Below, piece by piece: positions 42,791-51,384 of a DNA stretch of 64,000 nt. Position numbers and translations under genes: made by a program. Under the pieces are notes generated by a model, which searched no databases, was not told the DNA's origin, and was given only the letters and a program-made list of their open reading frames with translations. This DNA is from Clostridia bacterium (GTDB taxonomy: Bacteria; Bacillota_A; Clostridia; Lachnospirales; Cellulosilyticaceae), in NCBI GenBank assembly GCA_029239935.1, contig JARBTY010000008.1, positions 1 through 64,000 on the forward strand. Reading direction: 5' to 3'. Position 1 is the first letter of the stretch. Every line of letters starts with the position of its first letter.

Positions 42791-43873
42791 ATGAAAAAAA
42801 TAAGAATCCTACAAATCATACAGCTTGTTATATTGGTTGTAATAGCTATAGGACTGATAGTTTTTTTAGGGCGTATAACCAAAGGGAAAGCCGCCATGGA
42901 TAAAGAGTGGAGAACAAGTTTTTCTTTAGATGTGGACTGGGGAAATAAAAATGATAGACCACTCAAGATGCTTAAAGAAGAGACCGTCACTGCAGAAGGT
43001 ATACAGAAAATAGAACTTGATTTTAGAAGTGCAGATATAGAAGTCATAACAACAGATCAAAAAGCTATAAAGATAGTAGAAAGCAGTAATAGAAAACTAG
43101 AAGAGGATCAATTATTTAAAGTTGAGAATGAAAAGGGCACATTAAAGGTAAGCGGCGGAAAAAGGATTGATGGTAACCTTATGTTTGGATTTTTTATAAA
43201 AAGTCATAAGATTCAAATCTATATTCCTAACAACTATGGAAAAGAGCTGGAGTTAACCAGTTCATCGGGAGATATAATATTTTTATCCGATTTGATAGCA
43301 GAAAATATCTTAGTCAACCAGTCATCTGGCGATTTGCAAGTGGAAAAATCCATACAGGCAAATCATTTTAAAAGTTTTTTAAGTTCTGGAGATATATATA
43401 TTGCGCATATAACATGTAAAGAGTATGATTTAAATACATCATCAGGAGATATGGATATTAACTATCTAAAAGGCTCTGGACACATGCAGGCAAAATCTGG
43501 AGATATAACGATAAAAGAATTAAGAGATGGGGAATATGACATCCAATCTTCATCTGGAGATGTTAGACTGCTTAATACAGAAGGTTGTTCTGGAGAAATC
43601 AATATTTCATCAGGAGACCTAGAAGTAGATTATACAGAGATTACAGGCGAGACCAGGTTGACATCAAGTTCGGGAGACATAACACTCAATCTTGCAAAAA
43701 ACATAAACTTTGAAATGGAAGCAGTGTGTACATCGGGAGATATAGAGGGGAACATACCTATCATCTACAAAGATAAAAGAGAAAAGTCAGCAACAGCAAT
43801 GGTCGGTAGTGGACCTTATGCAAAGCTACTACTGAAAGCCAGTTCAGGCGATATAAACATTAATCAAAACTAA
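42791..43873 (+). CDS. DUF4097 beta-solenoid protein with ten SGD repeats (first cassette)
   Basis: A 360-residue protein with an N-terminal membrane anchor (about residues 7-30) and an outer repeat domain. The turn motif SGD followed by I, L, M or V occurs ten times at intervals of about 15-30 residues (SSSGDII, QSSGDLQ, LSSGDIY, TSSGDMD, KSGDIT, SSSGDVR, ISSGDLE, SSSGDIT, TSGDIE, SSGDIN). That indicates a beta-helix ladder, as in DUF4097/adhesin-like proteins. The function is unknown; envelope stress roles are proposed for relatives. Paralogous in layout to the gene at 60426, whose turns differ. Confidence 0.85.
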   Translation: MKKIRILQIIQLVILVVIAIGLIVFLGRITKGKAAMDKEWRTSFSLDVDWGNKNDRPLKMLKEETVTAEGIQKIELDFRSADIEVITTDQKAIKIVESSNRKLEEDQLFKVENEKGTLKVSGGKRIDGNLMFGFFIKSHKIQIYIPNNYGKELELTSSSGDIIFLSDLIAENILVNQSSGDLQVEKSIQANHFKSFLSSGDIYIAHITCKEYDLNTSSGDMDINYLKGSGHMQAKSGDITIKELRDGEYDIQSSSGDVRLLNTEGCSGEINISSGDLEVDYTEITGETRLTSSSGDITLNLAKNINFEMEAVCTSGDIEGNIPIIYKDKREKSATAMVGSGPYAKLLLKASSGDININQN

Positions 43874-43969
43874 ATCATATTTGTAGCTCTTGAGATATTT
43901 AAAACGTATTCTTGACTATAAATATGGTTAAGATAGGACTATAATAAATATTAGAAAGGGGAGATGACT

Positions 43970-45430
43970 ATGATAAAAGAAATATGTGTTAATGGTGTTT
44001 ATAAAAATTATGTCAATGGAGAATGGAAAGTGTCAGAATCCGGTAATATGATAGATATTTTTTCTCCTATTGACGGCAGTAAGGTGGGGGCAGTACCAGC
44101 TATGTCCAAAGAAGAAGTGGATGAGGCGATTATGGCTGCTAAGGCTGCTCAAAAGGAATGGGCGGATGTTCCTCTTATCGAAAGGGCAAAACTTCTTAAT
44201 AAAGTCGCCTTTTTATTATTAGATCATCAAAAAGAACTTGCAGATATTATGGTAGTAGAAATCGCCAAAGACATTACATCAAGTTTAGCAGAGGTTAAGC
44301 GTACATCGGACTTTATCCTTTTTACAGCAGATGCTGCAAAACAGCTAAAAGGAGAAATGCTGTCGGCAGATGCTTTTCCGGGTTATGGAAAAGATAAAGT
44401 TTCTTTCGTCAACCGCTACCCCCTTGGAACCGTGTTAGCGATATCCCCTTTTAATTATCCTGTTAATCTTTCAGTATCTAAAATAGCACCAGCAATAGTG
44501 GCGGGTAATACGGTGGTATTAAAACCACCAACTCAAGGGTCTATTAGTGCGTTATACTTAGCTAAAATCTTTGAGATGGCAGGAGTGCCAAAAGGTGTTT
44601 TTAATACCATTACCGGTAAAGGCAGTGAGATAGGAGACTATGCGGTTACTCACGAAGATATAGACTTTATTAATTTTACTGGAAGTACAGATATCGGAAG
44701 ACATATTTCACAAATAACTGTTATGAAACCTCTGCTTATGGAACTTGGAGGAAAAGATGCAGCGATTGTTCTAGAGGATGCAGATCTTAAAGAAGCAGCA
44801 AAAGACATTGTAAGTGGTGCTTTTTCTTATTCCGGACAAAGATGTACAGCAGTTAAGAGAGTATTGGTAGAAGATCAAGTAGCAGATGAGCTTATAGGCT
44901 ATATCAAAGAACGGGTGGAAAAACTTAAAACGGGAGATCCAAGAAAGGCAGATACAGTCATTGTACCACTTATATCAGATAAGGCAGCAGACTTTGTGTG
45001 TGAGCTGATAGACGATGCGCTGGAAAAAGGGGCTAAACTGCTGGTAGGTAACAAACGAGAGAAAAACCTGGTTTATCCTACACTGATAGATCATGTGACA
45101 GAAGATATGCGGCTTGCATGGGAAGAACCCTTTGGCCCTGTATTGCCAATTATAAGGGTAAAAGATGTGAAAAAAGCGATTGAAATTGCTAATAAGTCTG
45201 AATATGGTCTTCAGTCAGCGGTATTTACTAAAAATATTGATAAAGCTTTTAATATTGCAAATGAACTGCAAGTAGGAACTGTTCAAATTAATAATAAAAC
45301 CGAAAGAGGACCCGACCATTTTCCATTTTTAGGTGTTAAGTCTTCTGGGATGGGAATACAAGGTATCAGATACAGTATAGAGGCGATGACAAGAGTAAAA
45401 GCGATGGTTATCAATTACGAAAGAAACTAA
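43970..45430 (+). CDS. gapN: NADP-dependent non-phosphorylating glyceraldehyde-3-phosphate dehydrogenase
   Basis: A 486-residue aldehyde dehydrogenase of the GapN type, oxidising glyceraldehyde-3-phosphate to 3-phosphoglycerate with NADP+. ISPFNYPVNLSVSKIAPAIVAGNTVVLKPPTQG, NFTGSTDIGRHI, MELGGKDAAIVLEDADL and the catalytic Cys292 in YSGQRCTAVKR are present, with NRYPLGTVLAI and GPDHFPFLGVKSSGMGIQGI typical of GapN. I chose ATG 43970; ATG 43964 is too close to the AAAGGGGA site. It stands alone before a terminator. Confidence 0.9.
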   Translation: MIKEICVNGVYKNYVNGEWKVSESGNMIDIFSPIDGSKVGAVPAMSKEEVDEAIMAAKAAQKEWADVPLIERAKLLNKVAFLLLDHQKELADIMVVEIAKDITSSLAEVKRTSDFILFTADAAKQLKGEMLSADAFPGYGKDKVSFVNRYPLGTVLAISPFNYPVNLSVSKIAPAIVAGNTVVLKPPTQGSISALYLAKIFEMAGVPKGVFNTITGKGSEIGDYAVTHEDIDFINFTGSTDIGRHISQITVMKPLLMELGGKDAAIVLEDADLKEAAKDIVSGAFSYSGQRCTAVKRVLVEDQVADELIGYIKERVEKLKTGDPRKADTVIVPLISDKAADFVCELIDDALEKGAKLLVGNKREKNLVYPTLIDHVTEDMRLAWEEPFGPVLPIIRVKDVKKAIEIANKSEYGLQSAVFTKNIDKAFNIANELQVGTVQINNKTERGPDHFPFLGVKSSGMGIQGIRYSIEAMTRVKAMVINYERN

Positions 45431-45434
45431 TAAT

Positions 45435-45466
45435 AAAACCTCCTCACAATCTAAGAGGAGGTTTTA
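45435..45466 (+). terminator. Intrinsic terminator after gapN
   Basis: AAAACCTCCTC pairs with GAGGAGGTTTT around ACAATCTAA. The T-run is short (TTTTAT), but the stem is strong. Confidence 0.72.
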
Positions 45467-45520
45467 TATACTTAAGCAGCAAAATATATTATAATAGAAG
45501 TCATAAAGGCCGAAAGGATG

Positions 45521-46174
45521 ATGAAAGTGGATTCAAAGCAAAACTTTCTTTTATACATAGGTACATGCTGTATATTGGCAGGGATTATAGCTCTATTAGC
45601 TATTAATGATCTTTTACCTAAAGGATTTTTAACGGAATATGCTAATATTTTAGTAGGTAGTGTATTTATCATGATGGCTATAAAAACTAAAAACAAGACA
45701 TCTCTTGTAGCGGCTGCCTTTTTCTTTGCAAACGTAGCCATGTTATTTGCAGGTAAGATGCTGGCTGTGCCGAGTTTTTTGTCAAGACTGGTTTTCGTTC
45801 CTGGGGTGATGATGTTAGTGGCATACATATCTAGAAGAAAATCGGTTATTTTAATTGTAGGGTCAATCTTAACCTTTTGGGGCATATTTTTATTTGTTAA
45901 AGAACCTATAGGGATAGATGGCTATCATTTTTCAATAGGTACATTGATGCTTTTTACAGTTTTAGCTTTTTTATTTATTTGGATAATAGAAAGACAAAAT
46001 TGGCCAGCTTTGCCAATTTTAATCTTTGGTAGTATGGGCAGTTATTTAATAGCAGGGGAATTAGGAGAGGCAGCTAAGACGATTTTGCTTCAAGTGGCGT
46101 GCCTGCTATTGATTATAATAGGGATTTTTTTCGTCATAAAGAGTTTATTTAAAAGGCACCTAGGTGACGAGTAG
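45521..46174 (+). CDS. Hypothetical multi-helix membrane protein
   Basis: A 217-residue protein of about seven hydrophobic segments (for example LLYIGTCCILAGIIALLAI, YANILVGSVFIMMAI, LVFVPGVMMLVAYI, TLMLFTVLAFLFIWII, ILLQVACLLLIIIGIFFVI). The paired-helix layout is reminiscent of LiaF/DUF5668-type membrane segments, but I do not recognise a family. ATG 45518 is one codon upstream; both follow GAAAGG. It lies 17 bases before rseC, so the two may be cotranscribed. Confidence 0.72.
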   Translation: MKVDSKQNFLLYIGTCCILAGIIALLAINDLLPKGFLTEYANILVGSVFIMMAIKTKNKTSLVAAAFFFANVAMLFAGKMLAVPSFLSRLVFVPGVMMLVAYISRRKSVILIVGSILTFWGIFLFVKEPIGIDGYHFSIGTLMLFTVLAFLFIWIIERQNWPALPILIFGSMGSYLIAGELGEAAKTILLQVACLLLIIIGIFFVIKSLFKRHLGDE

Positions 46175-46191
46175 AAAAAAGGAGTGAGAAT

Positions 46192-46617
46192 ATGCCAAGC
46201 GGAATCGTACAAAGTATAGAAGGACAATACGCAATTGTCGAGATTAAAAGGCAGGATATGTGCGGAGACTGCCATGCTTGTGATGCTGTACATGAGGCGA
46301 AAGAATGTACACTGAAATGTATTAATAATGTCCGAAGCCAGGTAGGAGACATTGTAGAAATCTCTTTGGATCAGCAAATTTTCTTAAAAGCAACTTTTAT
46401 TATGTATGGCTTGCCACTGGCAGGGCTTTTGGGCGGACTAGGTATAGGTTTTTTGGCAACACAGCTTTTTGTGCAGCTGCCAAGTGAACTGCTGATAATA
46501 GCCGGAGCTTTTGCTGGGATGTTAATTGCCTTTTTATTTATAAAAGAGAAGGAAAAACGTAATCAATATAAAAAAATGCTTCCCCATATTATAAGCATAA
46601 AAAACAGCACCTCTTAA
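46192..46617 (+). CDS. rseC: RseC/SoxR-reducing system family protein
   Basis: A 141-residue protein of the RseC family. A soluble N-terminal part with four closely spaced cysteines (MCGDCHACDAVHEAKECTLKC) precedes two membrane helices (about residues 63-90 and 95-115) and a lysine-rich tail. RseC in enterobacteria acts with Rsx/Rnf electron transfer; in clostridia it often accompanies rnf genes, which are not present here. A redox function is likely but its partner is unknown. The GGAGTGAGAAT site supports the start. Confidence 0.86.
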   Translation: MPSGIVQSIEGQYAIVEIKRQDMCGDCHACDAVHEAKECTLKCINNVRSQVGDIVEISLDQQIFLKATFIMYGLPLAGLLGGLGIGFLATQLFVQLPSELLIIAGAFAGMLIAFLFIKEKEKRNQYKKMLPHIISIKNSTS

Positions 46618-46640
46618 AGGTGCTGTTTTTTATGCTTATA
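46591..46640. terminator. Strong bidirectional intrinsic terminator
   Basis: A 22-bp stem (AGCATAAAAAACAGCACCT and its complement at the core) around CTTA with T-runs inside both arms. It overlaps the ends of rseC and the converging gene at 46636. Confidence 0.88.
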
Positions 46641-47856
46641 ATCGGGGTGGTGCATCCCAGTTGGGAAGTTCTTCCATAAAAGCACTTGCTGCAGATTTAA
46701 TAGAAGAGACGGCTGATTTATCATCTGGATGACTGCTTGCTGAATGCCCGAGGAGCCTGTCGTATTGTAGCTTTAAAGTTTTAAGTTCTGATCTCAGGGT
46801 TTCATTTTCTAGGGAGAGACTTGTAAGGGAGTCAGAGGATTTTTGAGAAAGAAGAAGTCCCTCAAAAAGTAGTTCAAGCTCAAGAGCTATTTTAGAATCA
46901 GGGTGAATATTTTCAAAATCAATGGCATAAAGGGTGGCTAAGCGTATAGAAGCACCAATGGAAGCATACAGTTCAGTACATTTTAAGGAACTGTTTTTAT
47001 CTGTAGTAAAAGTATATTTACCTACGGTGTTTTGTAAAGAACATAAAACAGGAGAACTAAAGGAACGGCCGCCATTGATTGAAAGCACAACGTAGAGTTT
47101 GTTATCCTCTAAATAATTAACCCATAGATAATCATAGTACCAAAAGATAACAGGATTTGATGGAGAAAGTGTGTTACACAGTACGTTCGAAAGCTTGTCT
47201 TTTACACTATAAAATATAAGTTGGTATTTGCCATGCAGTTCAGCGATATAAGTGATATAAATATGGTGGTCTTTTAGGCAGACACAATAATCATAAATAG
47301 GGACTTTAGAAGAAAACAAAGGGACAATCTCTACTTTAGAATCTTTTATTTTTAGACAGTTGAGGATATAACTATCGGTTTGTACAATATAAAACAAATA
47401 AATGGTATCTTCATAAGCATAACTCTTTATATTTTGAAAGGTATAGTTAGTGTCTAAAAGGGTATCTACTTGAGCATTGTTCAAGGTTTGATGAACAATG
47501 GAATAGGCGTTAGAGCCTACTCGATTTGACAAATATAAAATGTGTAGTTCGTTATTAATACAATGGATAGCAGGATTTGAAAAGGCATAAGTTTCGGTGG
47601 CGTTTTCTACAAGGGATTTCTTGAGATAGTGGCCGTTTTCATAGCAAAAGTAAGTGATTTGGTGACGGCTAGGCATACTGATAGCATGTAAACTGCCAGA
47701 ACTATTGATTGCTGCACTATAGTCTGTACAATTCAAAGACTGAATTTGTATAGGCCTTGATAAACCAGTTTGACTATAGAGCTGACAAAAAACGCCGTAC
47801 TTAGAATTATTGTCTATTGTAAAGAAAGTATTATTGTAATTTAATAAAAAAGACAT
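46636..47856 (-). CDS. Hypothetical protein, beta-propeller-like with C-terminal coiled coil
   Basis: A 406-residue protein without signal peptide. Residues about 1-290 are repeated beta-strand units with aromatic pairs (ISMPSRHQITYFCYENGHYLKKSL, IHCINNELHILYLSN, IKSYAYEDTIYLFYIVQTD, CVCLKDHHIYITYIAELHGKYQLIFY, FWYYDYLWVNYLEDNKLYVVLSINGG), consistent with a beta-propeller. A coiled coil follows (SLENETLRSELKTLKLQYDRLL) with a low-complexity tail ending NWDAPPRL. The start has AGGAGG. It diverges from the Cys-rich gene at 48048 and might share its sporulation role, but this is inference; I recognise no family. Confidence 0.72.
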   Translation of the reverse strand: MSFLLNYNNTFFTIDNNSKYGVFCQLYSQTGLSRPIQIQSLNCTDYSAAINSSGSLHAISMPSRHQITYFCYENGHYLKKSLVENATETYAFSNPAIHCINNELHILYLSNRVGSNAYSIVHQTLNNAQVDTLLDTNYTFQNIKSYAYEDTIYLFYIVQTDSYILNCLKIKDSKVEIVPLFSSKVPIYDYCVCLKDHHIYITYIAELHGKYQLIFYSVKDKLSNVLCNTLSPSNPVIFWYYDYLWVNYLEDNKLYVVLSINGGRSFSSPVLCSLQNTVGKYTFTTDKNSSLKCTELYASIGASIRLATLYAIDFENIHPDSKIALELELLFEGLLLSQKSSDSLTSLSLENETLRSELKTLKLQYDRLLGHSASSHPDDKSAVSSIKSAASAFMEELPNWDAPPRL

Positions 47857-47958
47857 AGCAGAACCTCCTGGTTTTTTAAGGCATTGGTATAAAAATATAA
47901 CAAGAAATGGTTTCTATATAAATATATTTAATTAAAAATAAATTTATACATAAATGTC

Positions 47959-47986
47959 ACCAAAGGACCTTATTTTCCATATTATA
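47959..47986 (+). promoter_or_regulatory. SigK-like promoter of the Cys-rich gene
   Basis: ACC at 47959-47961, a 16-base spacer and CATATTATA at 47978-47986. This matches the SigK consensus (AC, 16-17 bases, CATAnnnTA) of late mother-cell genes. Transcription would start about 7-8 bases later and leave a leader of about 55 bases. Short motifs occur by chance in AT-rich DNA, so this is suggestive only. Confidence 0.5.
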
Positions 47987-48047
47987 GTATTGGAAACGAC
48001 AAATTATGATTCAACCTTATAAAGAATCATACAGGAGGTTTTAAATT

Positions 48048-49127
48048 ATGAGTAAAAGTTCTTGCAATAACGATGTAAAGTTTTTTGCGAAACCTAATGC
48101 AGGAGTATGTGATATATGTCACCCTGCTGAAAATAAACTATCCCCTTTGGAAACAACAGCATTATGTCCACCCATTGGAGAGCCTAGACTGCTTACATTA
48201 ATGGCACCAGTTGTATTTGATGAAAGCGGCATCAATCTTTGCCGTGTAGTATGTTTTAATGAATTAAGAGATGCATGCCAAGGCGATACAGACAGAACAA
48301 CAGATGTGCTATTTGATGGATTATCCAGAAAAGATCTTGCATGTGCATGCAATATTCAGTTACAAGTAGTAGACATAGACTTTAACTTTGTTGATCCTAG
48401 CGGCCCTAGATATTCAGAAATCAAACCTGCAAAAGGCAATCCAAACTTAAGCAGAATTACTTTAAAAGACATTGATGTTACATTAGCTGTTACAATACTT
48501 GACAGCTGCTGTAAAGTAGTGAGTCAAGGCATGATGACTATCAGGTATTTAGGCGATGAATCTGAATGTGGATTTGATCCATGTACTAATCCATCAGCAG
48601 TAACACTTGATATTTACACACCATATGGTGTAGCTTATGCACCAGAAAATCCAGCGGGATGCAACAAACTTGTTCCAACTATCAATTATGTAGGTTTTGT
48701 TTCAAACCAAGAAGGTAAAAACGGCGGAAAACATGAAAAATCATACTTCAAATTTGATGCTAACAATCAAATACAGCAAGGTATTTGTGCACAGGCATTA
48801 GCAAAAGTCGTAGCGGCTGATGAAGATTGCTGTGGCATTGGTCTTTCACTTTATATCAAGTCTATTTATTTAATACAATATAAATTTAAAAATGAAGGAT
48901 TGACGATACCACCAAAACTAACACCTATTCAGGAAGAAGAAGATAATAGCTGCTTGGAGTTTGTATGTGGAGATTTGCTAGAAACAAGTATTCAGCCACT
49001 AAATGTAGGGACAGATTCAAAAACAGTTCAAGGAGTAGATGACATAAGGGACTCCGGCTGTAGCTGTAACAAATGTGGATGCGATAAATGCAAATGCGAT
49101 AAACACAGCAAATGCAACTGTAAATAG
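48048..49127 (+). CDS. Cys-rich hypothetical protein with metallothionein-like tail, possible spore-surface protein
   Basis: A 359-residue protein with no signal peptide. The body has scattered cysteine pairs (CDICHP, CACNIQ, SCCKVV, DCCGIG) within a beta-rich domain (LQVVDIDFNFVDPSG, ITLKDIDVTLAVTILD). The last 22 residues are GCSCNKCGCDKCKCDKHSKCNCK-like, alternating Cys with polar residues, as in metal-binding tails. A SigK-like promoter and a strong GGAGG site precede it. Cross-linked or metal-rich spore coat or exosporium protein is the best guess; I know no named family. Confidence 0.75.
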   Translation: MSKSSCNNDVKFFAKPNAGVCDICHPAENKLSPLETTALCPPIGEPRLLTLMAPVVFDESGINLCRVVCFNELRDACQGDTDRTTDVLFDGLSRKDLACACNIQLQVVDIDFNFVDPSGPRYSEIKPAKGNPNLSRITLKDIDVTLAVTILDSCCKVVSQGMMTIRYLGDESECGFDPCTNPSAVTLDIYTPYGVAYAPENPAGCNKLVPTINYVGFVSNQEGKNGGKHEKSYFKFDANNQIQQGICAQALAKVVAADEDCCGIGLSLYIKSIYLIQYKFKNEGLTIPPKLTPIQEEEDNSCLEFVCGDLLETSIQPLNVGTDSKTVQGVDDIRDSGCSCNKCGCDKCKCDKHSKCNCK

Positions 49128-49139
49128 GAGCAAAAGATA

Positions 49140-49173
49140 CAAATAAGCGGAGGCATATACCTCTGCTTATTTG
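49140..49173 (+). terminator. Candidate terminator hairpin
   Basis: CAAATAAGCGGAGG pairs with CCTCTGCTTATTTG (one G.U pair) around CATATA. The T-run after it is weak (TTTGTAATTT), so efficiency is uncertain. Confidence 0.6.
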
Positions 49174-49241
49174 TAATTTAGTAGCCATAAATTGATTATT
49201 TCTGGTATAATCGGTAAATACTTATGAGAGGAGATGATACA

Positions 49242-49883
49242 ATGAGAACACCTAATCATATAGGCATAATTCCGGATGGCAACAGGCGTTGGGCCGTTGA
49301 CAAAGGCATGACAAAGGACAAGGGTTATGATTTAGGCATAAATCCAGGCCTTGAGGCCTTTAAGCTTTGTAAAGATGCAGGGGTTAAAGAGGTTACATAT
49401 TATGGATTTACGACAGATAATACGAAGAGACCTTCAAAGCAAAGGGCAGCTTTTACTCAGGCGTGTATAGATGCGGTATATTTACTTGCCAAAGAAGACG
49501 CAGAACTTCTGGTAGTAGGAAATAGTGAATCTAATATGTTTCCTAAAGAACTCCTTGAGTTTACAAGCAGAAAAAAATTTGGACAAGGGGGAATAAGAGT
49601 CAATTTTTTAGTAAACTATGGATGGGAATGGGACATACAAAATATAAGTAATATGACCCACAATAGAAATATTATTACTCAGCAGATTAAATCCAGTGAT
49701 ATTTCCCGTATAGATCTTATTATCAGGTGGGGAGGCAGGAGAAGATTAAGTGGATTTTTGCCTATACAGTCGGTGTATTCAGATTTCTATGTGATAGACG
49801 AGTATTGGCCAAGTTTTAAAAAAGAGCATTTTTACGATGCTATAAAATGGTACAGCGAACAGGATATAACTCTTGGGGGCTGA
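49242..49883 (+). CDS. Undecaprenyl diphosphate synthase family protein, short variant
   Basis: A 213-residue cis-prenyltransferase homologue. HIGIIPDGNRRWAVDKG replaces the usual HVAIIMDGNGRWA, keeping the catalytic Asp and Asn. The C-terminal signature reads IRWGGRRRLSGFLPIQSVYSDFYVIDEYWPSF. It is about 35 residues shorter than housekeeping UppS, and the middle helices (loop after NTKRP) look different. No cdsA or dxr is adjacent, as usual for the essential copy. It may make a shorter cis-prenyl product. ATG 49242 follows GAGAGGAGA. Confidence 0.83.
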   Translation: MRTPNHIGIIPDGNRRWAVDKGMTKDKGYDLGINPGLEAFKLCKDAGVKEVTYYGFTTDNTKRPSKQRAAFTQACIDAVYLLAKEDAELLVVGNSESNMFPKELLEFTSRKKFGQGGIRVNFLVNYGWEWDIQNISNMTHNRNIITQQIKSSDISRIDLIIRWGGRRRLSGFLPIQSVYSDFYVIDEYWPSFKKEHFYDAIKWYSEQDITLGG

Positions 49884-50035
49884 TTTATGGATTGTCATTT
49901 GGCTTTCACTAGATTATAATTTAGAGTGAACTTATTATTAAAAGTATTATTTTAGCATTCCCAATTGTAGGGGTTAAAATGAACAAGGCAACATATTTTA
50001 ATTTAGAATGAAATAGAAAGAGGGGAGGAATAAAA

Positions 50036-50905
50036 ATGACAAAACCAGTATTAATGACAGATTCATGCTGCGATTTACCCTATGCTTACACTCAACAAAA
50101 TGACATTACAGTGATCCCTCTGACGGTACATCTTGGTGGGGAAGAAATAAAAGATGAGTTAGGTAAAACGGGGAAATACAAAGAATTTTATGGAGCCATT
50201 TTAAGCGGGCAAATGCCTACTACATCTCAAATTAACACCTATGCCTTTAAAGAGGTCTTCCAAGAATACACCAGTAAAGGACAAGAAGTGGTGTACATTG
50301 GATTTTCGTCAGCTCTCAGCGGATGTGTTCATAGTGCCCGTATCGCAGCGGCTGAGCTGCAAGAGGAGACAGGAGAAAATCTCGTTACTGTTATTGACAC
50401 CAAAGCAGCATCTTTAGGACTTGGACTGCTTGTTTATTATGCCAATGAATTTCTAAAGCAAGGTAAGACCAAGGAGTTTATAGTGAACTGGATAGAAGAA
50501 AATAAGTTAAAGGTCAATCATTGGTTCACAGTGGAGGATTTAAATCACCTTTATAGAGGAGGACGACTTTCTAAAACAGCTGCAGCAATTGGAACTTTAC
50601 TGAGTATTAAACCCATCATGCATATTAATGATGAAGGGAAGCTTGTTCCCATATCCAAAGTAAAAGGAAGAAAGAAATCTTTACACCTCTTATTAGATAA
50701 GATTAAAGAAAATATCACTCATGCAGAGGAACAGGTCGTTTTTATCAGTCATGGAAACTGTGAAGAAGAAATAATACCTTTGGTGCAGCAAATAAAAGAA
50801 GAACTAAAGGTTAAAGAGATTATCACCAATCCTTTAGGGGCGGCCGTAGGCGCCCATGCTGGGCCAGGTACTGTAGCGTTTTTTTTCTTAGGCAACAATC
50901 GATAA
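50036..50905 (+). CDS. DegV family fatty-acid-binding protein
   Basis: A 289-residue DegV protein. TDSCCDLPYAYTQQNDITVIPLTVHLGGEE, MPTTSQINTYAFKEVF, YIGFSSALSGCVHSARIAAAEL, VIDTKAASLGLGLLV and LNHLYRGGRLSKTAAAIGTLLSIKPIMHIN cover the family's lipid-binding signature. DegV/FakB proteins bind fatty acids for the FakA kinase. No fakA is adjacent. The start has GAGGGGAGGAATAAAA. A terminator follows. Confidence 0.92.
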   Translation: MTKPVLMTDSCCDLPYAYTQQNDITVIPLTVHLGGEEIKDELGKTGKYKEFYGAILSGQMPTTSQINTYAFKEVFQEYTSKGQEVVYIGFSSALSGCVHSARIAAAELQEETGENLVTVIDTKAASLGLGLLVYYANEFLKQGKTKEFIVNWIEENKLKVNHWFTVEDLNHLYRGGRLSKTAAAIGTLLSIKPIMHINDEGKLVPISKVKGRKKSLHLLLDKIKENITHAEEQVVFISHGNCEEEIIPLVQQIKEELKVKEIITNPLGAAVGAHAGPGTVAFFFLGNNR

Positions 50906-50907
50906 AA

Positions 50908-50948
50908 CAAAGACCTCTCATTCTATCACATAAAATGAGAGGTCTTTT
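50908..50948. terminator. Bidirectional intrinsic terminator
   Basis: AAAGACCTCTCATT and AATGAGAGGTCTTT form a 14-bp stem with a 11-base loop, then TTT. It separates degV from the converging exporter operon. Confidence 0.8.
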
Positions 50949-50952
50949 AGGT

Positions 50953-51384
50953 TTAAGAAGTTTTTGAGCGTTTTCTCCACAACTGAGGCATCAAAGAAAT
51001 AATAACGATAGCACCAGCTATGACACCAGCTATCTCAAAAGTAAGAATAGCATATTCAAGAGCAGCGGTATAGTCCATTAACATTAGGAAATACATGGTT
51101 CGGTATAAGCCAAGACCTGGTACAAGGGGGATGATGCCCACTATTAAAAAAATCGTAATAGGCGTTCGGTTTGTTTTAGCAAAGATATAGGATAATTCGG
51201 TCACTAAAAGACTTGCTAAAAAAGTAGAAAGAATAGGGGAAAAACCATTGTTTTCACCTAAAAGATAGATAAACCAACCAGCGGCCCCTACAACCCCACA
51301 GACGAGCAGGTGTTTTTTTTGAGTATGAAAGACGATGGCAAAACCAATACTTGAAATAAAAGCACTCAAAACACTCATAATCAT
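50953..51384 (-). CDS. ThrE-type threonine/serine exporter, C-terminal half (DUF3815)
   Basis: A 143-residue membrane protein with four helices (ALSAFISSIGFAIVFHT, LLVCGVVGAAGWFIYLL, ITIFLIVGIIPLVPGLGLYRTMY, TFEIAGVIAGAIVIISLM). The IPLVPGLGLYR motif is the ThrE_2 mark. The start overlaps the stop of the 260-residue partner by 4 bases, so the split exporter is translated as a unit. The substrate (threonine, serine or another amino acid) is by family only. Confidence 0.87.
   Translation of the reverse strand: MIMSVLSAFISSIGFAIVFHTQKKHLLVCGVVGAAGWFIYLLGENNGFSPILSTFLASLLVTELSYIFAKTNRTPITIFLIVGIIPLVPGLGLYRTMYFLMLMDYTAALEYAILTFEIAGVIAGAIVIISLMPQLWRKRSKTS

Noticed and set aside
43905..43950. Promoter before gapN from TTGACT (43912) and TATAAT (43940)
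   Set aside because: The spacer would be 22 bases, too long for a standard promoter.
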